A DNA stretch of 64,000 nucleotides from Bursaphelenchus xylophilus (lineage: Eukaryota; Nematoda; Chromadorea; Rhabditida; Aphelenchoididae): assembly GCA_904066235.2 (NCBI GenBank), contig CAJFCV020000003.1, positions 7,750,001 to 7,814,000 on the forward strand. The letters run 5' to 3'. Within the stretch, counting starts at the first letter, position 1. The number at the start of each line of letters is the position of its first letter. Shown piece after piece: positions 12,335 through 23,252 of the stretch. Position numbers and translations under genes: made by a program. Under the pieces are notes generated by a model that ran no database searches, had not been told where the DNA came from, and saw nothing but the letters and a program-made list of their open reading frames with translations.

Positions 12335-12419
12335 ACACTATTTAAAAACAGATATTCGAGATGCCAAATATTCTTTTTTTGCATAACATATGTTGATTGT
12401 ACAGACATTTGGAGAGTAA

Positions 12420-12425
12420 ATTAAA
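12420..12425 (+). terminator. Probable polyadenylation signal of the coiled-coil gene
   Basis: ATTAAA lies about 85 bp after the TGA at 12332-12334, within the 161-bp gap before the convergent gene. It is a common variant of AATAAA. The two convergent transcripts may overlap here. Confidence 0.35.
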
Positions 12426-12495
12426 TCTAATAATCGAAATTTCTTTGTAATCGATTAATTTATGTCTAAATTTTAAATTATATTATACTGGAGAT

Positions 12496-13863
12496 CTACG
12501 GATGGAAATGCCGCTTGGCAGTAGCGTTTTGATTGACAAATTTGACGGCTCTTTCTCGGTAATCAATAATATTCTGCATCTGTTCTTTTGTGAATATTCT
12601 CTCATAAAATGGGAGATTCAGATTCCACCAGGTATCTGTATATATGGCTGGAGATGTATGGGCATCGTCGACCTCAGAAAAGTCCATATTCTTAAATTCA
12701 GATTTTGTATGTGACGTCCAAGTTGAGCGGTCAAGTCGTGTTTTGTACTTGTAAGATGAGACCAAAGGAGCGTAGTGGTGGATTTTGTTGGCTCGATGAT
12801 ATTGGAGGCCGAATAGACGTTGATCCAGATACCACATCCACTGGGAGTCATAGAGTTTCCGGCCGAGCTCGTAGTCAAATGCAGCGTTGGTCTTGTTCTC
12901 AATGTAATTGCCGGTGGCTCGGTCTGTGGGGGATATATCTGAAAGACACGTGTATCTAACCAGTACAAACTTTATCGTCAAATATGGTAAAGCGTGGGAA
13001 TAGATGCCAATTTCCTACCCATAACTTCTTTCCATCTTTTGACAGTCATTGCAATGGTAATCATCACATATTGTTTATACTTGAGCCCCTTCCATTCTTG
13101 GTTTCCGCAGCAATCAATATTGTAAAAGAAGATTTCTTTTCCCTTCGTCATATCCGGAATATGATGTTCTTTGTGGAATGGATAAAAATCCACATCGGAA
13201 GTCATCAAAATAGTCTTATTATTCAACTTCTCCTGAACAAACGTTGTTGCCGCCGCATAGTTACGCATGTTTTGTGCAAAGTTGTTAGAATTAAGGGTGT
13301 GATTTTGTAGAAATATCAGCTCTGCCTAAAATAAAATGGGCATTTTTCTATAAAAAATGGTTAACTCACACCAAGTCGACTCAATTCATTGATCACTTCT
13401 CTGCCTGCCGGGTCATCTTTGTACTCTTTCTGTTTCCCGCATAGCATTACAATCGAAGAGACATTCAAATTGAGCCAATGTTGGACAACAAGTGGTGTGG
13501 CCAATAAATAATGATAATTCATATCACCGGATAATACTACATATACATTATTGATCCTCTTCTCTACTTTTTCTGGCTTTGTTTCTACCGGGTTATATAT
13601 CAAATAAAGACTTTTTGCCATACTCAGATTTTGAACAGTCTTAGGAACGTCGGCGTAGAGAAAAATGAAGAAAAATATTGTACATAGGAAGAAAACATAA
13701 CTGAAATAAAAACACATGCTTTAAGTAGTGTAAAGTTGGTTTTAATTAACAGATACGTACAGTCGTTGAACATATCAAAATCTCACCTTATTCTTTTTTG
13801 TGTCGACCTCTTTACATTGGCACTCATAAAATTCTTACGATCCATGAAGGCCTCCTTTTGCAT
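12496..13863 (-). CDS. Type II membrane glycosyltransferase-like protein, paralogue 1
   Basis: The exons are 13863-13787, 13700-13370, 13325-13019 and 12938-12496, with introns of 86, 44 and 80 bp; together they encode 385 residues. A short basic N-terminus (KRSTQKR) precedes one hydrophobic segment (about 26-42), the layout of a type II Golgi membrane protein. The lumenal part holds VYVVLSGDMNYHYLL, Cys in MLCGKQ and DCCG, several N-glycosylation sequons (NVSS, NHT, NKT), and TSDVDFYPFHKEHH, whose Asp180-Val-Asp182 resembles the metal-binding DxD motif of nucleotide-sugar glycosyltransferases. It ends in KRHFHP. The glycosyltransferase role is inferred from this motif and topology; donor and acceptor are unknown. 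The neighbour at 14292-15537 is a paralogue with the same last three intron positions. An AGATAA motif lies 31 bp upstream of the ATG at 13894-13899. Confidence 0.75.
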
Positions 13864-14291
13864 AGTAATTCCTCGATTGTATTACAGCGGCTAAGATAAA
13901 GCAACGTGAAAGAAATGAGATTACAATTATGAAGCTTATAGAAACAAATAAAAAATTTATTCTTCGTAACGAAGTACAATAAAGACAGCAATTAATATTT
14001 AAAAATGTGTCCTCCCCGGCAATGGAGGAATCGTTTCCATGCGTGAAAACACAATGATACTCGGGACACGCCTCAGACGTTATCGCCGATTTTATTAGTC
14101 ATCCTTTAAAGGGTGCAGCGGTCATAATAAATGGAGTTTTCATTTGAGAAAATAAATGATACATAATAATATGCAAGAAGAAATTCTGTTTGTAGCAGTT
14201 TTTGGCAATGTTTTAAGGACACGACTGGAAGGACCTTCAAAAAATCGTTTATCATACTTTACATTACATTAAAAACCAGTAAGATACCATG
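13864..14291. other. Intergenic spacer between the two paralogues
   Basis: This 428-bp AT-rich gap holds the 3' UTR of the upstream paralogue and the promoter of paralogue 1. I see no open frame or RNA gene. The distance is too long for a classic tight nematode operon, but polycistronic transcription cannot be excluded. Confidence 0.5.
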
Positions 14292-15537
14292 TTATGGATG
14301 GAAATGTCGTTTGGCTGCGTCTTCTTGGTTGATATTTTCGACCGCCCTTTCTCGATATGCGATCAGTTTCTCCAGTTGATCTTTTGGAAATATTTTCTTG
14401 TAGAACGGTAGGTTCAGTTTCCACCACTCATCCGTGTATATTGCTGGTGATGTGTGTGCATCATCCCATTCATTGATTTTAATTTTTTCGAATTTGTCTT
14501 TTGGATAACGTTTCCAAACCGACCGGTCAAGTCTTCTGGGGCCAGTATAAGTCGATACTAAAGTCTTGTAATCATATTTGTGAGAGGCATGATGATAACG
14601 GAGTCCGAAGAGTCGCTGATCCAGATACCACATCCACTCTTTGTCGTTCAAAAAGTTCTGCAACTCACCGTCAAAGGTGGCGTTCGTCTTTTCCTCAACA
14701 TATTTGCCGGTTGCTCTGTCGGTTGGGGAGATGTCTGAAGTAGATCACAATTCTTCATCTCCAAATAAGCGGGTAAGTCAAAAAAAAATCAAAATCGTAC
14801 CCATGACCTCCCTCCACCTCCTCACAGTCATGGCAATTGTAATCATGATGTACTGTTTATAACTCAGCTCCTTCCATTGTTGAAATCCGCAGCAATCTGG
14901 GTTATAAAAGAAGATTTCCTTTCCATTTGAGACTTCTGGAATGTGATGTTCTTTGTGGAAGGGAAAGAAGTCAACGTCAGATGTCATCAAAACAGTCTTT
15001 TCGTTTAATTCCTCTTGCACAAATTTCGTGGCCACTGCATAATTCCGCATGTTTTGAGCGAAATTATTTGAGTTCAACGTATGATTTTGCAGGTAGATGA
15101 TGACTGCCTGAAGAGTTTGTTATCGAATTGTCAACTCACTCCAAGCCGATTCAGCTCTTTGATAACCTCATTGGCCGCTTTATCCTTTTCATAATCAGTC
15201 TGTTTTCCACACAACATTACTATCGAAGACACATTAAAATTCAACCAATGCTGGACAGCAAAAGGAGTAGCCAATAAATAATGAAAGTTCATGTCTCCGG
15301 ACAACACCACATAAACGTCGGAGATTGCCTTCTCCAAGGCGTAGACATTTCTGCCAACTGTAAGACCAAACACATTTCTGGGAGCATCCAGATAGAGAAA
15401 AGCGAAGGATAATATTGTAAGGAGAAGCAGGAGGTATCTAAAATAAATACCCACACTTAAAATTCTCCAGAAACGCTTAAAAAATAGAAAAAAATAAAAA
15501 GCACTCGCCCAAAAGTTCTCCTCGTTGATGACTTCAT
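14292..15537 (-). CDS. Type II membrane glycosyltransferase-like protein, paralogue 2
   Basis: The exons are 15537-15509, 15437-15140, 15107-14801 and 14734-14292, with introns of 71, 32 and 66 bp; together they encode 358 residues. The last two exons are 307 and 443 nt, exactly as in paralogue 1, and their proteins align without gaps. The N-terminus is short and basic (MKSSTRRTFG), followed by a Leu-rich membrane segment (about 11-27). The DxD-like motif is TSDVDFFPFHKEHH, with Asp153 and Asp155. The gene is 11 codons shorter than paralogue 1 in the stem encoded by exon 2. The first intron seems to need a GC donor (GG followed by GCGAGT), because the nearby GTGCTT donor gives the wrong phase. 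If that is wrong, translation could instead start at the ATG at 15454 (MGIYFRYLL). The same functional caveats apply as for paralogue 1. Confidence 0.72.
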
Positions 15538-15690
15538 AATTCTTTTATCAGCACTCTTCGAACAGAATTGTTGCGTTTCCTCCGATTTCACATTTAAAAA
15601 ATAAGGCATAATTCAAAAAAACACGATAAAAGTCGACCGAAGAAAGGCAATATATCAAATAAAATTTCAAAAACTTTCGGAAATTTCCAA

Positions 15691-15741
15691 AAATATTTTT
15701 ATTAGCACTTTTTAGAAAATATTTTTATTAGCACTTTTAGT
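15691..15741. repeat. Short tandem duplication, 26-bp period
   Basis: AAATATTTTTATTAGCACTT occurs twice, starting at 15691 and 15717. It is a small local duplication in AT-rich sequence upstream of paralogue 2, with no evident function. Confidence 0.6.
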
Positions 15742-15933
15742 AAATAGAAATTTCTAGACAACAAAAAAAAGAATCCTCAAAAATGGTGTTGTCCTAGTGA
15801 CAATACGGGTGCAAAAACGGAAGCACAAAACAGAAGACACACCAGTGCCTAACAATAAGGAGAATACAGGGAACATAACAGCTAGCTAATTTTTCTATTT
15901 AATTATGGACGAGCTTTTCACTGTGCACATTCA

Positions 15934-16187
15934 ATCTTTTCGCTGTCCGCAAATCGATTTCTTACTGTCCGCAATTGAGACTTTTTTAAGCCATAGAGAT
16001 TCTCACTGTCCGCAAATAAAATAAATTGTAAAAAAGCACTCCGGATTACATTGATAGGTGTCTATGGTAAGAACAAGTTATTTTGAATACGGACAATAAA
16101 AATTTTATTTATTTGCGAACAGTAGAAGTGCGGATAAAAAAATCTCAATTGCGGACAGTGAGAAGTCGATTTGCGGACAGCGAAGAC
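15934..16187. repeat. Imperfect inverted repeat, MITE-like, with CTGTCCGCAA motifs
   Basis: Left arm 15934-16030 and right arm 16098-16187 are imperfect reverse complements. The outer ends read TTCGCTGTCCGCAAATCGA and its mirror. CTGTCCGCAA occurs three times in the left arm, about 30 to 50 bp apart, with partly decayed mirror copies on the right. Size, terminal symmetry and lack of coding capacity fit an old MITE or foldback sequence. I could not define a target site duplication or a superfamily. Confidence 0.55.
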
Positions 16188-16424
16188 AAAAACATAGTCC
16201 CATTTAATTATACTACTCCTAAATTGGCTTGTTAACAAATTTTAATTGCGTTTTCATTGCAAATTTTCGCCCAAAATATTGCTATGTTTCACTTGTTCAG
16301 TTTCAATTATACATTGTATTATTTATAATATAGTTGAACGTCATTTACTCAAATTCCGATCAATAAATTTTGTGGCAAAGCTCGGTGATCTAAGCATATG
16401 CTTATATAATATTTTTCCGTAACG

Positions 16425-16430
16425 TTTATT
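16425..16430 (-). terminator. Polyadenylation signal of the P450 gene
   Basis: The minus strand carries AATAAA about 80 bp after the TAA stop at 16510-16512, the expected distance for a nematode 3' UTR. Confidence 0.5.
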
Positions 16431-16509
16431 AAATAAATCCGGCAAACTATATATAAGGTTGCAAATATAATTCGGGTTCTTTGTTTCATTTCTTTTCTTT
16501 TTCTTGGCA

Positions 16510-18229
16510 TTAGTACCTCTTCTCCATTTTGCAAGTGTACAAAGCAGCATGGAATGAGCTTGGTTTTATTTTCTTCAGAGTTGGTGGCGTCTTTCCTGGC
16601 AGAATTTTGAATTGATTCAGGAGGTTGGCAGTAAATAGATACAGCTCCATCCTGGCCAGACCTTCTCCAAGACAAACTCTTTTTCCTAATGAGAATGGAA
16701 GCATTGCCGGATGACTCACAAACTTGCCATTCTCATTGATAAAACGCTCGGGTCTGAATTCCAGAGGGGATGGGAAATGCTGTAAAGGTGTTTAATGCTA
16801 CTCTGCAAGTCTGACGGCCCATCAGCTGATGGACAAAAAATTGAGAAAAAGATGTACCTTTGGATCCCTCATGATAGTAGCGATCTGCGCAATGACCAGA
16901 GTTCCTTTCTTTAGATTATATCCCTCTACGTTAACATCCTCAGTTGTAGCTCGTGGGATATTTACCGGGATAATATTGGCCATTCGTTGTGATTCGGTTA
17001 GAAATGCCTGTAAATATGGGAGATCTGGACGATCAGCATTTCGAACGGGACGATCAGATGAGATTACTCTGTCCAATTCTTCATGAAGCTTCTCTTGTAT
17101 GTCTTGATACTGAATCAAATAAGAAACAATCCAATTCATCGTGGCATTTGTGGTATCCTGCAACGGTGTCGGCATTACCTAAGCATGGTAAGTCTTACAT
17201 GTCCAGCAAACCACAAATCGATTGCCGTTCCTCGAAGTTGTTCCTTTGTAAAGTATTTCCTCTCTTCTCCGTTTGCTTCCACCCTGGCCTTCTCTAACAT
17301 GAAAGCATCAATAAAGTCTCTAGGTTCCATCGATTGATCTGAGTAATCATTTTTTCTAAGATGATCTTCAACTTGATCATCAATACATTTTATCATCTCA
17401 TGAACATGTTTAATTAACCTTTGCGCAGGACGATTAACATACGGGACCTTTAAAAGAATTGGGAAAAGGAATGCAAGAATGGCCAAGGTGTTATCTTCAT
17501 CATTGTTTAAGGAATCCACAACATCTTGCACCTTGTGGAAATCTCCTTTTTCGTTCTGAAAACATGCTCATTACAGTAAAATAGTGGCAGAAGTTTGACT
17601 TACCTGTGCTGTAAAACCTTCTCCACATACCACCGTATTAATCACGGAGCCAGTGGCCAAATTAATATATCTTTTCATATCAACATCATCAATGCCTGCA
17701 TCGATATCGTGACTCAGTCTCTCGCAAATAATCAAAGCTTCAGAAAGAATCTAGACGCATAAATGTTATATTCAAACAGAACTGCCGTGCATACTTTGTC
17801 TTCCATTCCACTCTTTCCCAATCCGAAGTCCCTCATAACTTTCAAAGCAAATCTTCGCTGATTTCTCCACACATCTCCGGACATGTAAACGACGCCGCCT
17901 TCTACTCCCCCACGCAGTAGTTTCGTAATTGGATGCATTTTCATCCGGTCCGCAAATACATCGCCTTGTTTTACCATATATTCATCGGCCAATTCGAGTG
18001 TATTTAACATTACCACCGGGACCTCTCCAGCCCAAAAAGTAAATACATTTCCGTATTTGGCCTTGTATCCGTCACAAACTTCTACCATACCTCTTTTTGC
18101 AAGCATATCCAGAGTATTACCGACTTTTGGGAGAGGCATTGGACCCGGCGGAAAACCAATCCGTTTGTAATAAACATGGTAGAAAAGGTACAAAACGACT
18201 GCCAAAATGGCTAGGAGATATAAGATCAT
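16510..18229 (-). CDS. Cytochrome P450, CYP2-clan-like, complete
   Basis: The exons are 18229-17795, 17750-17604, 17555-17199, 17157-16858 and 16779-16510. All four introns (44, 48, 41 and 78 bp) are phase 0, giving 502 residues, the usual length for a microsomal P450. A hydrophobic N-terminal anchor (about 2-20) leads to the proline hinge PPGPMPLP (27-34). The C-helix is WRNQRRF (Trp121) and the I-helix oxygen-activation motif is AGHDTT (311-316), split by the third intron. The K-helix ExxR is ESQR (Glu368, Arg371), then PERF (423-426) and the heme loop FSLGKRVCLG with ligand Cys449. All catalytic landmarks are intact, so it should be an active ER monooxygenase; in family terms a xenobiotic or lipid hydroxylase, substrate unknown. 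FPPGPxPLP and the RDFGLGK segment fit nematode CYP2-clan enzymes. The subfamily cannot be assigned without a search. Confidence 0.93.
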
Positions 18230-18568
18230 GACTGCAGCAACCAGGAAGCGTCAACTAAATTGCAATCTAATGTTAAACGATTCTCTCAGATTCAAAAACA
18301 ATTTCTCGGTTGGCGACTCCATATATGTTTACAAAAACATAATTCAGTTTTCTGTGTGAATCTGCAGTTTGAAAGATGTGCTCACAGGAAATCAAAGAAA
18401 TTGAAGGAAAACATCAGTCGGTTGTTTTTTCATTGGAATTTATAAGATAAGAAACAGCAAATTACCTTTTGAAAAAAGTAATAGAAGCTCAACTAACGCG
18501 ATGCAACATCGCGCCGGAAGCCATAAATTTTATATAAAAAAACAAATACAACCATGGGCTAAAATACA
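18230..18568. other. P450 upstream region up to the satellite edge
   Basis: This is the only unique sequence between the P450 start codon and the satellite array, so the proximal promoter must lie within about 340 bp. The open frame at 18260-18445 has no recognisable features. One GATA-type motif is listed separately. Confidence 0.5.
18445..18451. promoter_or_regulatory. GATA-factor-type motif upstream of the P450
   Basis: AGATAAG lies about 220 bp upstream of the P450 ATG. Intestinal GATA factors such as ELT-2 drive many nematode detoxification genes through (T/A)GATAA sites (established for C. elegans). A role here is inferred; a 6-7 bp match in AT-rich DNA can be chance. Confidence 0.25.
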
Positions 18569-18800
18569 CTAGTATAACATCAGATTTTTAGCCCTCGTAC
18601 AAGCGCAATTTGGCTCCAAGACAGGTGAAACAAGCGGTATTAAAGTCTCATTGGCTGATGTTTCGAATGGCATAGGTCTTGTAAATTCACTCCGACATCT
18701 CCAATTATCTTTTTGTTTGAAATTTCATTCTGTTATGTTTCGAACGGTGTAGGTCACGTCAGTTCACTCCGACATCTCCAATTCACTTTATTTTTTATTA
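18569..18800 (+). repeat. Degenerate edge monomers of the satellite
   Basis: The first monomer (18569 to about 18713) is clearly related to the consensus but carries many substitutions and indels. Examples are CTAGTATAACATCAG for CTAGTGTAATATCAG and CGAATGGCATAGG for CGAACGGTGTAGG. The next monomer starts abruptly inside the unit at GTTTGAAATTTC (18714), so its first 77 bp or so are missing. From 18801 the units are full length and highly uniform. Decayed edge copies beside a homogeneous core are expected where unequal exchange no longer reaches the array end. Confidence 0.85.
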
Positions 18801-20708
18801 GTGCCTAGTGTAATATCAGAGTATTCGGCCTGGTACCGGCGCAATTTGGCTCCAAAAAAGCTGAAACTTGCGGGTTTCAAATTCCATTCTGTTATGTTTC
18901 GAACGGTGTAGGTCACGCCAGTTCACTCCGACATCTCCAATTCACTTTATTTTTTATTAGTGCCTAGTGTAATATCAGAGTATTCGGCCTGGTACCGGCG
19001 CAATTTGGCTCCGAAAAAGCTGAAACTTGCGGGTTTGAAATTTCATTCTGTTATGTTTCGAACGGTGTAGGTCACGCCAGTTCACTCCGACATCTCCAAT
19101 TTACTTTATTTTTTATTAGTGCCTAGTGTAATATCAGAGTATTCGGCCTGGTACCGGCGCAATTTGGCTCCGAAAAAGCTGAAACTTGCGGGTTTGAAAT
19201 TTCATTCTGTTATGTTTCGAACGGTGTAGGTCACGCCAGTTCACTCCGACATCTCCAATTCACTTTATTTTTTATTAGTGCCTAGTGTAATATCAGAGTA
19301 TTCGGCCTGGTACCGGCGCAATTTGGCTCCGAAAAAGCTGAAACTTGCGGGTTTGAAATTTCATTCTGTTATGTTTCGAACGGTGTAGGTCACGTCAGTT
19401 CACTCCGACATCTCCAATTCACTTTATTTTTTATTAGTGCCTAGTGTAATATCAGAGTATTCGGCCTGGTACCGGCGCAATTTGGCTCCGAAAAAGCTGA
19501 AACTTGCGGGTTTGAAATTTCATTCTGTTATGTTTCGAACGGTGTAGGTCACGTCAGTTCACTCCGACATCTCCAATTCACTTTATTTTTTATTAGTGCC
19601 TAGTGTAATATCAGAGTATTCGGCCTGGTACCGGCGCAATTTGGCTCCGAAAAAGCTGAAACTTGCGGGTTTGAAATTTCATTCTGTTATGTTTCGAACG
19701 GTGTAGGTCACGCCAGTTCACTCCGACATCTCCAATTCACTTTATTTTTTATTAGTGCCTAGTGTAATATCAGAGTATTCGGCCTGGTACCGGCGCAATT
19801 TGGCTCCAAAAAAGCTGAAACTTGCGGGTTTCAAATTCCATTCTGTTATGTTTCGAAGGGTGTAGGTCACGCCAGTTCACTCCGACATCTCCAATTCACT
19901 TTATTTTTTATTAGTGCCTAGTGTAATATCAGAGTATTCGGCCTGGTACCGGCGCAATTTGGCTCCAAAAAAGATGAAACTTGCGGGTTTCAAATTCCAT
20001 TCAGTTATGTTTCGAACGGTGTAGGTCACGCCAATTCACTCCGACATCTCCAATTCACTTTATTTTTTATTAGTGCCTAGTGTAATATCAGAGTATTCGG
20101 CCTGGTACCGGCGCAATTTGGCTCCAAAAAAGCTGAAACTTGCGGGTTTCAAATTTCATTCTGTTATGTTTCGAACAGTGTAGGTCACGCCAGTTCACTC
20201 CGACATCTCCAATTCACTTTATTTTTTATTAGTGCCTAGTGTAATATCAGAGTATTCGGCCTGGTACCGGCGCAATTTGGCTTCAAAAAAGCTGAAACTT
20301 GCGGGTTTCAAATTTCATTCTGTTATGTTTCGAACGGTGTAGGTCACGCCAGTTCACCCCGACATCTCCAATTCACTTTATTTTTTATTAGTGCCTAGTG
20401 TAATATCAGAGTATTCGGCTTGGTACCGGCGCAATTTGGCTCCAAAAAAGCTGAAACTTGCGGGTTTCAAATTTCATTCTGTTATGTTTCGAACAGTGTA
20501 GGTCACGCCAGTTCACTCCGACATCTCCAATTCACTTTATTTTTTATTAGTGCCTAGTGTAATATCAGAGTATTCGGCTTGGTACCGGCGCAATTTGGCT
20601 CCAAAAAAGCTGAAACTTGCGGGTTTCAAATTCCATTCTGTTATGTTTCGAACGGTGTAGGTCACGCCAGTTCACTCCGACATCTCCAATTCACTTTATT
20701 TTTTATTA

Positions 20709-23252
20709 GTGCCTAGTGTAATATCAGAGTATTCGGCCTGGTACCGGCGCAATTTGGCTCCGAAAAAGCTGGAACTTGCGGGTTTGAAATTTCATTCTGT
20801 TATGTTTCGAACGGTGTAGGTCACGCCAGTTCACTCCGACATCTCCAATTTACTTTATTTTTTATTAGTGCCTAGTGTAATATCAGAGTATTCGGCCTGG
20901 TACCGGCGCAATTTGGCTCCGAAAAAGCTGAAACTTGCGGGTTTGAAATTTCATTCTGTTATGTTTCGAACGGTGTAGGTCACGTCAGTTCACTCCGACA
21001 TCTCCAATTCACTTTATTTTTTATTAGTGCCTAGTGTAATATCAGAGTATTCGGCCTGGTACCGGCGCAATTTGGCTCCGAAAAAGCTGAAACTTGCGGG
21101 TTTGAAATTTCATTCTGTTATGTTTCGAACGGTGTAGGTCACGCCAGTTCACTCCGACATCTCCAATTCACTTTATTTTTTATTAGTGCCTAGTGTAATA
21201 TCAGAGTGTTCGGCCTGGTACCGGCGCAATTTGGCTCCGAAAAAGCTGAAACTTGCGGGTTTGAAATTTCATTCTGTTATGTTTCGAACGGTGTAGGTCA
21301 CGTCAGTTCGCTCCGACATCTCCAATTCACTTTATTTTTTATTAGTGCCTAGTGTAATATCAGAGTATTCGGCCTGGTACCGGCGCAATTTGGCTCCGAA
21401 AAAGCTGAAACTTGCGGGTTTGAAATTTCATTCTGTTATGTTTCGAACGGTGTAGGTCACGCCAGTTCACTCCGACATCTCCAATTCACTTTATTTTTTA
21501 TTAGTGCCTAGTGTAATATCAGAGTGTTCGGCCTGGTACCGGCGCAATTTGGCTCCGAAAAAGCTGAAACTTGCGGGTTTGAAATTTCATTCTGTTATGT
21601 TTCGAACGGTGTAGGTCACGCCAGTTCACTCCGACATCTCCAATTTACTTTATTTTTTATTAGTGCCTAGTGTAATATCAGAGTATTCGGCCTGGTACCG
21701 GCGCAATTTGGCTCCGAAAAAGCTGAAACTTGCGGGTTTGAAATTTCATTCTGTTATGTTTCGAACGGTGTAGGTCACGTCAGTTCGCTCCGACATCTCC
21801 AATTCACTTTATTTTTTTTTAATGCCTAGTGTAATATCAGAGTGTTCGGCTTGGTACCGGCGCAATTTGGCTCCAAAAAAGCTGAAACTTGCAGGTTTGA
21901 AATTTCATTCTGTTATGTTTCGAACGGTGTAGGTCACGCCAGTTCACTCCGACATCTCCAATTCACTTTATTTTTTATTAGTGCCTAGTGTAATATCAGA
22001 GTATTCGGCCTGGTACCGGCGCAATTTGGCTCCGAAAAAGCTGGAACTTGCGGGTTTGAAATTTCATTCTGTTATGTTTCGAACGGTGTAGGTCACGCCA
22101 GTTCACTCCGACATCTCCAATTTACTTTATTTTTTATTAGTGCCTAGTGTAATATCAGAGTATTCGGCCTGGTACCGGCGCAATTTGGCTCCGAAAAAGC
22201 TGAAACTTGCGGGTTTGAAATTTCATTCTGTTATGTTTCGAACGGTGTAGGTCACGTCAGTTCACTCCGACATCTCCAATTCACTTTATTTTTTATTAGT
22301 GCCTAGTGTAATATCAGAGTATTCGGCCTGGTACCGGCGCAATTTGGCTCCGAAAAAGCTGAAACTTGCGGGTTTGAAATTTCATTCTGTTATGTTTCGA
22401 ACGGTGTAGGTCACGCCAGTTCACTCCGACATCTCCAATTCACTTTATTTTTTATTAGTGCCTAGTGTAATATCAGAGTGTTCGGCCTGGTACCGGCGCA
22501 ATTTGGCTCCGAAAAAGCTGAAACTTGCGGGTTTGAAATTTCATTCTGTTATGTTTCGAACGGTGTAGGTCACGTCAGTTCGCTCCGACATCTCCAATTC
22601 ACTTTATTTTTTATTAGTGCCTAGTGTAATATCAGAGTATTCGGCCTGGTACCGGCGCAATTTGGCTCCGAAAAAGCTGAAACTTGCGGGTTTGAAATTT
22701 CATTCTGTTATGTTTCGAACGGTGTAGGTCACGCCAGTTCACTCCGACATCTCCAATTCACTTTATTTTTTATTAGTGCCTAGTGTAATATCAGAGTGTT
22801 CGGCCTGGTACCGGCGCAATTTGGCTCCGAAAAAGCTGAAACTTGCGGGTTTGAAATTTCATTCTGTTATGTTTCGAACGGTGTAGGTCACGCCAGTTCA
22901 CTCCGACATCTCCAATTTACTTTATTTTTTATTAGTGCCTAGTGTAATATCAGAGTATTCGGCCTGGTACCGGCGCAATTTGGCTCCGAAAAAGCTGAAA
23001 CTTGCGGGTTTGAAATTTCATTCTGTTATGTTTCGAACGGTGTAGGTCACGTCAGTTCGCTCCGACATCTCCAATTCACTTTATTTTTTTTTAATGCCTA
23101 GTGTAATATCAGAGTGTTCGGCTTGGTACCGGCGCAATTTGGCTCCAAAAAAGCTGAAACTTGCAGGTTTGAAATTTCATTCTGTTATGTTTCGAACGGT
23201 GTAGGTCACGCCAGTTCACTCCGACATCTCCAATTCACTTTATTTTTTATTA
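20709..23252 (+). repeat. Higher-order repeat: 8-monomer block (1,272 bp) in tandem duplicate
   Basis: Copy A (20709-21980) and copy B (21981-23252) carry the same variants in the same order, offset by exactly 1,272 bp. These include CTGGAAC at 20769 and 22041, CAATTTACT at 20846 and 22118, CACGTCAG at 20981 and 22253, the AGAGTGTTC units at 21201/22473 and 21519/22791, and a T9-AATGCC unit near each end. Confidence 0.9.

Larger units (their letters stand above)
15538..16509. other. Intergenic region between paralogue 2 and the P450
   Basis: Apart from the two repeats and the polyadenylation signal listed separately, this 972-bp AT-rich stretch holds no supported gene. It includes the promoter of paralogue 2 and the 3' UTR of the P450. 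Confidence 0.5.

Noticed and set aside
12002..13310. Open frames opposite the coiled-coil and glycosyltransferase-like genes
   Set aside because: They are antisense shadows of well-supported exons and lack independent evidence.
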